This document shows, piece after piece, positions 11,301 through 23,300 of a stretch of DNA of 64,000 nucleotides; the stretch's first letter is position 1, and the number at the start of each line of letters is the position of its first letter. The translations under genes were made by a program, and so were the position numbers. Where the stretch lies: contig NC_086376.1 of assembly GCF_036588685.1 (NCBI RefSeq), positions 59,481,166 to 59,545,165 on the forward strand. The letters run 5' to 3'. Origin of the DNA: Mytilus trossulus. Taxonomy: Eukaryota; Mollusca; Bivalvia; Mytilida; Mytilidae. A model generated the notes under the pieces. That model did no database searches. It saw only the letters and a list, made by a program, of their open reading frames with translations, and was not told where the DNA came from.

Positions 11301-14300
11301 GGTCTTGTGTCTTTGTTGTTTGGATTTTTAAAAAACACATAAGTATATAATGTTTACTAAATTTTAACTAAATTGAGCTGAAAACACGTGATACTTACTC
11401 TAAAAATCCCTCTACCATTTCAAAACATCAGCACCAAATTGCATATATTGACAAGTAATGGTAGTAGTGATAAAAGCTAAGGGGAGAATTGGAAGCTTGC
11501 TCATATGTTTAACACGCTCAGATTATTAATGGGCATGTTCTAAATCATGAGCTTGTAGTATGTTGGTGATCGTTGGTTGCTGTTCGCCTTTTATACTTTT
11601 ATACAATTGTTTTTGTACTGATCAGGTCAACGATCGTTTTATTTATTTAGCATTTGTTCATTGCGCATGACTTTTAAACTTCTTTCCTTCATATTGACAA
11701 AATTTGAATAATTAATGATACGTTGGGGATTTCAGGGTTGCAAGAGCTACAGACGTTAGTGATGGGGAGGCAATGTATGCTTTCAAAATAAACCACACTC
11801 ACCCTGCAGAGTTTAAATCTTACTTATTTGCATGCTCCTCGGAAAAAGAGATGAAGGTAATTATATTATGACATATTACTGTAAGCATGTTTTAAAAGGT
11901 ACATAACAAAGCAATCTGGATGATCATTGTTTGACTTAATAGTTTTACACATTTTAACGGTTCCAAAATCTTCACATTCTACAGAAAGGACTATATTCAA
12001 TATATATTCATAAGTGCTGTCAAAAAGAGGTGGAAGATACGACATGGATGATAAAAATTCATAAATCGGTTCAAAACCCGACAGAACCATTGTAAAAAAA
12101 AAAAGAAAAAAAAATCATGAAGAGACCAAACACAAAGGGACACACGTATATTATATAAAAATTCAACGAACTCTATACAAGGGCGAAAACAAACTAAAAA
12201 ATCAAGAGAAACTCTAAGAGTTTTCTTCTTGTGGCACCCTGTCGTGTAAGACATGAACAGACCATATTTGATAAATCGTAATTTAAGTTGCTGTTTTCAT
12301 GATTTGATATCCCTTCTCTCTTCAGTGAATATTTCAAAATACTATTTTTAAATTTTACCTTTTTTAAATTGTTAATACTTACCCTTTGATCCAAATTCAT
12401 CCGGCAGTATTAATTTCGATGGATACACTGTATACATTATCTATATATTTTGTTTCATTTTCAAAAATAAACCACTTCACATTTGAATTTCTTGCAGTTC
12501 AGTATTTTTAGTTATTTTACTTTTTATATCCTTATATATCCTTTGCCCTTGGATATTTTGGATACAAAAATGAAAATAACACAAAAATTGCAGTTCAGAC
12601 TATTGATGCCAGCATCGAAGTATACGTATATGTGTTCCGCCTAACAGAAGTTCCAATGGAAACTTTGTTATAAACATTGTCATAATATCTATTCCTGTTG
12701 GAACACATATTCTATACCATTTATTCCGTGGAATAATTCCAGAATAATTTTTTTGGAACTTGTATCATGAAGGAACTTCTATTCCGTGACAGTACCAGTT
12801 GGAAAACTTGGAGATTGTACCCTAAGTGTCTTACAGCTATATATCTTTTTTTATTCTTCAGGAATGGATGAAGTGTATCAAAGAAGAATTGAAAATAGCT
12901 AACGATTCAGGCAAAAGAGATGGAGATTATTATTATACAGACGGTTTCATGTAAGTTTTTTTTTTATTTACAACATGATGTATCATTATGTTGATAGATA
13001 CCCTGCATTTTTCAATCATTGTCTTTAAATAACGCCAGTCTACTAAAGACCCTACAACAAATTATTGAAATTTATCGTATGTTATTTTAGAAGATACCAT
13101 GGTGAAATTACTAATGTGTCTTATATCGGCACTAGAGATCGATTGTCTTCATTTCTTTTCAAATCATGTTACGGTCGCCATCACGAGTTGGTTGACAGTT
13201 ATAAATTAACTGTTTCACAGATGAAATCGCATTTGTGCCTTACGTCATAACTTCAATCCCCTTCCCTTTCATGAATGTGACCTACATATATACCGACATA
13301 TATTGTTATAACATGAGCAACACCATGGGTGCCACATGTGGAACAGGATCTGTTTACCCTTCCGGAGCACCCGAGATCACCCTCAGTGTTTTTGGTTGGA
13401 TTCGTATTGCTTATTCTTTAGTTTTCTATGTTGTGACATGTGTACTACTGGTTGTCTGTTTGTCTTTTTCATTTTTTGCCATTGCGTTGTCAGTTTATCT
13501 TCGATTTATGAGTTTGACTGTGGCATCTTTCGCCCCTCTTTTACACTTGTCGTAACCACTATTCCGTTCAGTTTTCCAGACATTACCGATTGAACCATAT
13601 CATTTTATGTTACTGCATTATCAGCGTGGGGGTGTCACATGTAACGCAGGAACTTCAAAACTTGAGCATAGTTTTTTTCGGGTTCCTGTTTAGTCTTTGG
13701 TGTTGTTTTTGTCTTTCCGTCATTTTTATTTTTGATCTTTGTGTTTAACGTCTTTGATAACCAGTCTTTGTCTATTATTTTATTTTTTCATATTGTTTTC
13801 AACAGATTAGAAGCAAACAAAATTTAACAATTAGTATCGAATTACTAATCAAGCAAAACAGAAAAATCGTACCCTTTCGAGCCATCTTGTCTTGGTTGGA
13901 ATTGCAACCATCAAAGATCACCTTTCACGTTCTTATTTACCCTGTGTTTTCATATTATTTATATTGTAGGCATAAACAAACTCCAGAAGCGCAAGGATCG
14001 TCTGCTGATAGTGGGTTTGGTCCATCTGCTGATGGTGATACAGTCAGTATCTCGTACAAAGATATAGAAGAAAGTATATACGATGATCCATTGTCTTTTC
14101 AACCGCCGTCAGACTATGGCTTATATGCTAAAAAGGCAGATGAAGGTAATCCTCATTCAGAAAGGTTTTGATAACAAGACTTACATTTCACATATTTGCT
14201 TGATGATTTACAATGCAGAGGATTTTTATTTACACCATGGTGTTCAGTAGTTGTCGTTTTTATATAGATGGGCCATTGGTTTTCCCGTTTGATTAGTTTT

Positions 14301-17300
14301 ACACTAGTAATTGTTGGGGCCCTTTATAGTTTGCAGTTCGGTATAAGCCAGGACTCGTAACACATCTTCTTATATCTATCTCCAAAGTATTTCCCATACA
14401 ATAATATGTTAACGGTTTAAAGAAACTTGTTTAAAATCCGTTTTACTAAATATGTATACATTTAGCAATCAATCAAGAAATAACATGGTTTAAAACATAC
14501 CTTTTTTAAATGTCCATTTGTAAATTAATACGATATCTAAGATTAAAATTGATTTGGGCAAAGTTAATCTTTGATAATTTTTTGTTGTTATATCAGATCC
14601 TTTTTGTCATAGAGTTTTTTAATTTTGTCTGTATTTTACACAACCGTGTCTTTCTAAAATTCGGATTTGGGTGTTCTGGGTGAAGGGAATACAGGAAAAT
14701 GAACATACCTGTTTTAATTGTCCATTTATAAATTAATACACTATCTAGTAACGGTTTGAATTGATTTAGACAAAGTTAATCTTTGATGTATTTTTGTTAT
14801 TATATAAGATCCTTTTGGTCATAGAGATCTTCAACTTTTTCTGTTTTTAAACAACCTTGTCTTTCTAAAATTCGAATTTTAGTGTTCTGGATGAAGGTTA
14901 ATACAGAAAAAGGATCCAGGCGCATACTTTTTTTTAAAGAGCCTTTTTATTAATTTATTAATTTACAATCATTATGGTTTCATATTATACAACCTTAATA
15001 GTCAATGTACTGGTTTTACAACCTATACGTAACCTCAAGCATTTAGATGGGAAAATTCATATCTTTCATGATACTTCAAAATGTATAATCAAACAATTGC
15101 TTCTTCCGCAATAAAATAATATTTTTTAATAAATAAAAATGTGAACACCCACATTCCCTTAACATCAGGTTATAACAAATAAGATTTTGTCTTAGTTTGA
15201 CACATTAATGAACATACCTTTTTTTACACTTGTCGTAAACACTATTCCGTCCAGTTTTCTACGATTGTGACATTACCGATTGCACCATATCATTATAAAT
15301 TGCTGCATTATCAACGTGAGGGGTGTCACATGTAAAGCAGGACTTCAAAACCTGAGCAAAGTGTTTTGGGGGTTCCTGTTCAGTCTTTGGTTTTGTTTTT
15401 GTCTTTGCGTCTAAAGAAAATTCTATAATATGTCCAAATTTAGAAAAACTTTACCTTTTTTTTTGGCTTCCAGTAACTAATTCGGCAATATGTTTTCTGT
15501 ATGCAGTGAACTCAACTTGACCTTTATCGTAATTTTTTTTTATTAATTTACAAAAATTTATAAAAATTTATTAATTTACAAGCAATAATGGTTTCATATT
15601 TTACAACCTTAATAGTCAATGTACTGGTTTTACAACCTTTTCGTAACCTAAATCATTTAGATGGGCAAATTCATATCATTAATCATATTTCAATCAATTG
15701 CTTCTTCCGCAATAAAATGATATTTATTAATAAATAATAATGTGAATACCAACATTCCCTATACATCAGGTTATAACAAATAAGATGTTTTCTTAGTTTG
15801 ACACATTAATGATATTGAAGCTTAATGCATAAATAAACAAAATATCTAAGAGACAGACACACCTTCGTAAAAATTCCTGGTATTAGACAGGGACATAGAT
15901 AAATGACAGGAATAAATTACTATGTGCCGGTCGACTTTATCTGTGAATAAAATATAACTGCTGAAGTTCACCTTAGGAAATGAATTTATTATGTCTATTA
16001 AAGCATCCGATGATGAAGATATACCTAATGAACCACCGCCTGTGCCACCACGATTAGCGAATGCGGACCCAAACCCAAGGTCTAAGAAAAAGAAGAAGAG
16101 AAAGAAGAAAAAGGAAAAGATGGATGAACTAGACCAATTGCCAGGTATAAGTAGTTTTTATCCTAACAAACAAAGTTAAGTAAACTGAAAATAAAAGTTC
16201 GGGCAATCAGAACTTCAAATTAAAATAAAACACGACATGTTGTTGGGTAAAACATGGAAAAAGGAAATATTTGGGACCAACAACCATCTATTATACAACT
16301 TCAAGTCATATGAAACTTTAAATTAAGAAAAAAAATATGAATAGTTTTTTTTATAACTATTTGGCTAGTTTTTATTATAAACTTATGTACATATACTTTT
16401 TCTAAAGAAAGTTCTATAATTTGTCAAAATTAAGAAAAACGTTTCTTTTTTAATTGATTGCTTCGTGTAAACAATTCACCGATATGTTTTCCGTATGCAG
16501 TTAACTTAACTTGACCTTTATTGTAAAAATCCGGTGATTGCAAGACGAAAATTGATATGCTGCCATATTTTCACATCATAACAGACCAAGAGAAAATAAA
16601 TGACTATAATACGATAAAGATGCGTAAAAAATGATAAAATCGTGCACAAAAGACTACGTTTGTGATATATGCATAGGTTAAGAATTGAACAAACATCATT
16701 GTTTAACAGTCCCTCGTTTCATATGACATTAAACATAAGGAAATACTATAGAAAGCCCACTTTTTGCTTAATGTCTAATGGTATACGAATTCGTTAGGTT
16801 AATACATTGATAAACCTTCAAGCAGGTTCTGCATTATTATGTTTCATTCTTATTAAAAACGCTTACTAAGCTGTTGGGTGCCATGTGCATGTGAAACACA
16901 TGATACATTCCATGGTAATCATGGGGCTTATGTAGTATAATGTAGATGTGGTTGTGTTTTCGTCGTTTGTCATAGTTTTGTCTGTCGGTTTGAATTTAAA
17001 TCGTTTATCTAGTTTCCTTTCGTTTTTAATACCATTCACCAAAACTATACTGAATTGTATTCAATTATTAAGATGTTTGAGAACATTTTCTTTATTTAGT
17101 TTTACTGAAATAATATACAATAGTAAAATAAAAAAAAGTCAAAACAACGCGTTATAAATTTCAGGCGTTCAAGCGCTTTTCTGGATTTACCTTCATCAGA
17201 AACGCTCAGAGTCGAATCTTTAAAACCCAAGTTTTGATAAGATTCTAAAACAAATGAACAGTTATTACCAAAAAGGACATTAAAAATAGCCAAACCCGTC

Positions 17301-20300
17301 TAAGTAAACTTTGCCTGAGGAAGTTAAAATCTAATTTCAAAATTTATCAACGAACGATTTTAGAGGTTTATTATAAATCTTCAAAAACTTATCACTGTCA
17401 GATTTACTTTTTTTCTAACTTGCAGATATATCAAAAGTTGCTGTGTCTCACACTGAGAGTGCAGCAAAACTGCAAGCAGATGCCATCTCTGTAAGTATAA
17501 CCAATGTGCACTGTCATCAGGTATTCTTGATAGTCAGAGCTGGAGTAACAAGATGTCTTTTTTTTTTTTAAACATCATTATAAAGAAGGACACAAATAAG
17601 ATAGCTATAAAGAAGAATAAACAGATACAAAAGGGACAAAAAATAAGTAGAAGAAAATTGACGATATAATGTCTAAAAAGGAAAACGATGTAGAAAATAT
17701 AAACTGTTTAAAAAACACTAAATAGACAAAATAAAGGACGTTGAAACCTCAGTTTTATATAATTTCAAAATTTATAAACAAACGATTTTGGACTACATTC
17801 GACTAAGCAACCATGACCCAAACTGACACCATGATTGATGTTTAGAGTCGAAAGTAAGCCCTACTCTAACTTGTCTGAAGTAATACAACTTCAGGACATT
17901 AGAAGTACACGTGCATAGTTCATTAAACCATAATTCTACAATGAAAGTGTATCAAATATATATTTAAGAAACAACGCTATTGGTGTAAAACATAACATCA
18001 TTTGATTATTCTTTGAGTATTCTATTAACATCTAACCTCACATTACCTCCTGAATGGTAACAACATTGACGGTATCAAGTTTTCTGCTCCAGAATCGCAT
18101 CTCACCAATTATTGTCTCTTCCGTGACTATCGATGCCGAAGTATTTAAAAATAAATTGCATGACTGATAAATGCTTTGAAGATATGAAGCTAGTAGATGC
18201 TCGTCAGTTTAAGGAGAATACACGTGATATTTGAGATCTTATATACCGATCGAAACTTTACTTTTACCAAACTTGGAATGGACATAGAAATAAAGGTTTA
18301 TTCCTAAAATCATTAATGCAAAAACATCTTTAAGTGTACTTTAGTATAGATCTAACTGTTATCCCTTTGGTCAACTGTTGGACCTGTTATTTGATTTTAA
18401 TTATCATAATTTTAAAGAATTTGCTTGTATTTGATTACACATATTTCTCTTTGATTGCAGGCAGAAATGAAGAATATGTTCGGGAAGGAGTAAGTAACTG
18501 TCGTACCTCATCAATTAATTTCCTGTTACATATTTACATTTTTTGAAGAAGAAAAAACCTCTTCTTAAACAAAAACTTTAGTCTGCATACTCCTAATACA
18601 TTTATTTACATCATTCCGACAAATTATTTAATGTGGGATGATAAATAGTTATCAAAGGTACCAGGATTATAATTTAGTACGCCAGACGCGCGTTTCGTCT
18701 ACATTAGACTCACCAGTGACACTCATATCAAAGTATTTATAAAGCCAAACAAGTACAAAGTTGATGAGCATTGAGGATCCAAAATTCCAAAAAGTTACGG
18801 CAAAATCAGACAATACAAGAGTCGGGCTTTTGTATATTTATTGTGTTTGTATTTGTGTTGTTCTAAGTTTAAAGGAAATTGTCATGCTCTGAATAAAATC
18901 GGCACCCATTTTAGAATATTACTAATCAGAGCAGAAAAACGTTTAACTGTGATAACACACTTGGATTGTTACCAACAAACATACTGAAATGACCAATAAT
19001 TAAAATTCATGAATTGTTACTAACAAACATACTTACAATAGCTTAATCATTTGTACTTTCTGTTGTAAAGTTATTTTATTTGCAATCAAACCACATCGTC
19101 GGGGAAAACTTACATAATTGATTATCTTTGCTCCATGTTGTGTAGTTATGAAACAAAAACAGTACTACTAATATATATGACAATTGAAATGACAAATGAT
19201 ATAATTAAGCCATTTATGTAGCTTGATCTGCCTACCATTTCGAGAACCAGAGATCATCCCTGGTTCTTGGTGAGCTTTGTGTTGATAAGTCATATATTTT
19301 CTAGCTATTTTGTGAATGTTTGTTCGGGTTTTTTTTCATTTTTTTTGGGGGGGGGGGGGGGTTGTTGCCCTTGATTTCTTTGTTCGAGTTTGGGATGTCC
19401 CCTTGATATCTTTTGCCTTTTTTAAAGAATAAATGTATATAATTGGTGAAATTCATGTAACGTTCCTTATTTTAGTTGTCGATAAATATAAGTTGTAGTG
19501 TACTTTTTCGTACTTTTCCTTTTTTTCTCATTAATTTCTCAGTGTTGGTGCGTTTGAAATAATAGAAGTGAGTTTAGACAAACTTATGGATGATTCATTC
19601 TTATTGTTTAGTTGCTTGAAAGAGCGGTCACGTAAGATGCACATTTTTTTTTCGAAAAACGTCTTGACTTGGACTCACGAAAAGAAAGTGCACAGACTGG
19701 CAAAATGTATACAGTGTAAAACATGTGTTTCTTCTAACTAAAGGCAACAGTAGTGTACCGCTATTCAAAATGTTGGTTAGATTTTGATTTTGCCAAAAAA
19801 CAATATGTGAAAAAGTTAAGTGAATTGTGGTTTATAACCAATTATCTTTAAACAAAACAAATTGTATCTAAACAGAAAACAAAAAAGCACAGAATCTGAA
19901 CCATCCTCGACGACGAGTCAAAACAAGAAACAGCCGAGTGTAGAACCACCGGAAGTTGAGGATGTTGATGAGGTAATATTATGTTGTTTATTTACGTGAT
20001 TTACTTTGCCTACATGAGCTATTTATGCTATCAAATAGTTTGACGAAGTCAATTTATGAAAATTAAGGGTTTATGCTTCGTTAGAAGATATAGAACATTT
20101 TTTTAGTTATCAAGTATTTAGCAGTGTATTATCCAATTCGAGTTCCTAATGATATTCTGCAATATTTCCGACCTATTCAGATGTTTGGCTGTTGTTGCTA
20201 ACACTACAAATTTTGATGTTTCTAACTTGGGTTGTCTGTATTTGAAGGGATCAGATAGGTTATTTTCCGATAGTATCATATGGACAAATATGTTTTTAAC

Positions 20301-23300
20301 TTTTAATTTAGTATAACTTCATATTAACAGGTCAACTGATTAAGAAATAATTCCTTCAAGTCATGCTCTATGCTCATTTAAACATGGGTAGGCATTATAT
20401 TTGTCGATATTTTACACAGCATGACCTGAAGGAATTATTTCTATTCTAATAGGACAAATCAGTTTTTTTATAGGTCGAAGCGTACGAAATTACCGTAAAA
20501 ATGTTTGGCTATTTCCGTTTCCTCCTCGAGGAGTCTGTGCATTGCATTTCATATTTGATAACTTTGAAAGCTACGAGCAGGGTAAACATATGTTGTTTCA
20601 TAAAAAAATATGATAAAATTTTATGTTAGCTTCTTAAATGTATATATTTTAAAGGATAATGATGGAAATTATGTTAATATAAACAGCAAGTTCGTGCGCA
20701 TGTGTCAAACATATTTTGTGCTCATTAGAACATGGCTTTTTTTACAAAGTGTAAAAAGGACGTCATATTAGAATGGCAAATAAAACACTTTTCTGTTATC
20801 AAACAGTTTTATTTGTTGAATATACATCGCAGTCGATGTTGGTTTGGTAGTTTTCCTGCATATTGTAAACTCTTTAAAAATATATTCTTGTTTAGAATCT
20901 TTTAGAAAATCGTTAGGTATTATCCAACGAAAATGAAAGAGGTGAGCAAACCAGACCGAGACTAAATGTTAAAAAAAATATTGAAGTGAAATAAAGGTCA
21001 GCTTTAACAAGGTCTACTTCAAATCTGGGTCTATTACTGGATATTGACCAAATGGACGCTTCCAAACTAGATAATGATGACAGCTTTTAATAATTTAAAC
21101 TTTTCTTATTACCAATTTCTAATTTAAAGTAACATACCATTTTTCACGTCGTTGGCCGTTACCATCTCTCAGTTGATACGTATAATGTAAGTGCAAGTTC
21201 AGATTATTAAAACTTTATTTACAAGAGGATGTGAACGACTGAATTCAACAGTACATAATATTACGGTCACTCTCAAGATCAGTGCTACTACTGGTGGTGT
21301 TAAACACTAACAGTAGATATACTTATTGACAATATAATTAGTAATCAAAGGTACCAGGGTTATAATTTAGTACGCCAAACGCGCGTCAGTGACGCTCATA
21401 TCAAAATATTTGTAAAGCCAAACAAGTACAAAGATGAAGAGCATTGAGGATCCAAAATTCCAAAAAGTTGTGTCAAATGCGGCTAAGGTAATCTATGCCT
21501 GGGATAAGAAAAACCTTAGTTTTTCGAAAAATTCAAAGTTTTGTTAACAGGAAATTTATAAAATTGACCACATTGTTGATATTCATGTCAGCACCGAAGT
21601 GTTGACTACTGGTGATACCCTCGGGGACGAAACGTCCACCAGCAGTAACGTTGTCATATTAAAATATTATCTTTGATGATATCGTAAAGAATATATAAGT
21701 AATACAAATCCTCAAATGACATTTTTTTATTTACAATAAGGAGGAAGAGGAAGAGGATGATGGAGATAAATATTGGCAATCAATTCATTTTGAGGGAGAA
21801 AAGGAGAGGGCTAGCGAGTAAGTGTTACCTCCCTTTGAAAAGAAATATGACTAGAATGAATATATGATGCAAAATACATGCAGTTTGTCACTTGTATTAC
21901 AGGAACAGCGCAATAATACCTACCAATAATATGCTCAGATGATAACATTTCAATGCTTATTTAAACCTTTGCTGCTTATTTCAGTATTTCTAATAAGTAC
22001 TTTGTAAATATTTTGGTAGGTTAGAGAACAAATGTTTAGGAAACCAAACAATATGTGGTTCAATTCATACGTTTCCTGCATAAATTTACCGCAAGACGAT
22101 TCAATTAAACATAAGGGATAATAATGATTTCCCACTCAGTGTCCTACTTTATACACAAAATTCGCTTGAGGAGTCATACTATCAACGCAAAGTTCTTTTT
22201 CAATCTACGGCATAAATATTCGCACATGTTATCTTGTATCGTCTATTTTTAGAATTATTCGAGATATTGGCGAAAATGGTGTTTTCTTAGTGCGAAACGG
22301 TGATGACGGCGGAAAGGTATGTTATCAGCATTATTTCATCTTTTTGTTTTCTTTTTTGACAGGAGAGACAATCCGTCTTTACGTTTGAAAATTAAAAAGG
22401 GGGGGGGGGTTTCAAAAATATTTGCAATTATTGTCTCTATATAAGTGATGATCGATCGAGGACAAAACAAATTGAAAATCAAATCACAATAACAAATTTT
22501 CTGAGATTACAAATCCAAGAAGGACAAGAAGTATATAAAAATCTAAATAGAATTGGAATAAGATCTTTACGATGCCAATTGATACTTAGGCAGGTTTAAG
22601 ATAATTGTAATTTTTCCAAGAACAAAAAACTTTTTTATCGACCGCATATTTATCATTGAGTTTGGTAAATTCATATTTCATTAGACAGTCGGCTTTTCGT
22701 TGTATTATAAATGCATGTTATAGCCGATATGTTCAAGTAAATAGATTTATATACAGTATAATATACATGAAAAAAAAATCTAAATTAAATATTATTTGAC
22801 AAAGACTATTTTACTTTTCGTAAATGTTTCTTAGAATGTGTGCTCATTTGCAACTAAAAACCTATGTTCTATGTTACGTAGATTCTGTAGTCAAAAACAA
22901 AACAACTCTTTGTTTTTTACTCTACTTTTATAATGTCAGACAACATAAATATTACATTATATGTTATTCTGTGGAAGTTCTCCATCTACTCAATATTTGT
23001 TTGACATTTTCAACACTTTAAATTGTTGCTTTCAGGTATTGGTAGTTTTTGCAGACAATATGCCAAAAAAGTATAAAGTTAATTGTAAGGTAAGTTGTAA
23101 ACATTAATTATTACTAAGTTTTCATTATTAGAAAAAGTTGGTGCTGATTTTGGATTCCTGATTGCATAAATGAGGGACGAAATATACCAGAGGGACGATC
23201 AAACTCATAAATCGAAATAAACTGACAGGGCCTGGCTAAAAATGACAGAAGACAAACAATAGAACACATGACACAACACACAACATAGAAAACTAAAGAA

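Larger units (their letters stand above)
8385..12950 (+). other. SH3BP2: PH-domain exon block of the SH3BP2-like gene (exons 1-5)
   Basis: Five exons encode residues 1-149. Landmarks that align with human SH3BP2: the N-terminal 'NIGCQDLL' (human AIGAQNLL); 'LKLFRWP' (human LQLLKWP); 'CIYYFR' (human CVYYFK); 'GKFSLFGFN' (human GAFSLSGYN); and 'FACSSEKEMKEWM' (human FSASSEEERKSWM). PH domains bind phosphoinositides or proteins; ligand preference cannot be read from the sequence. A 5' untranslated piece of exon 1 may begin at 8320, after a long polypyrimidine tract. Confidence 0.85.

Noticed and set aside
13235..13593. Frames of 106 and 85 aa with hydrophobic segments
   Set aside because: They lie on repeat family D, inside an SH3BP2 intron. 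The same text recurs in other repeat copies with stops.
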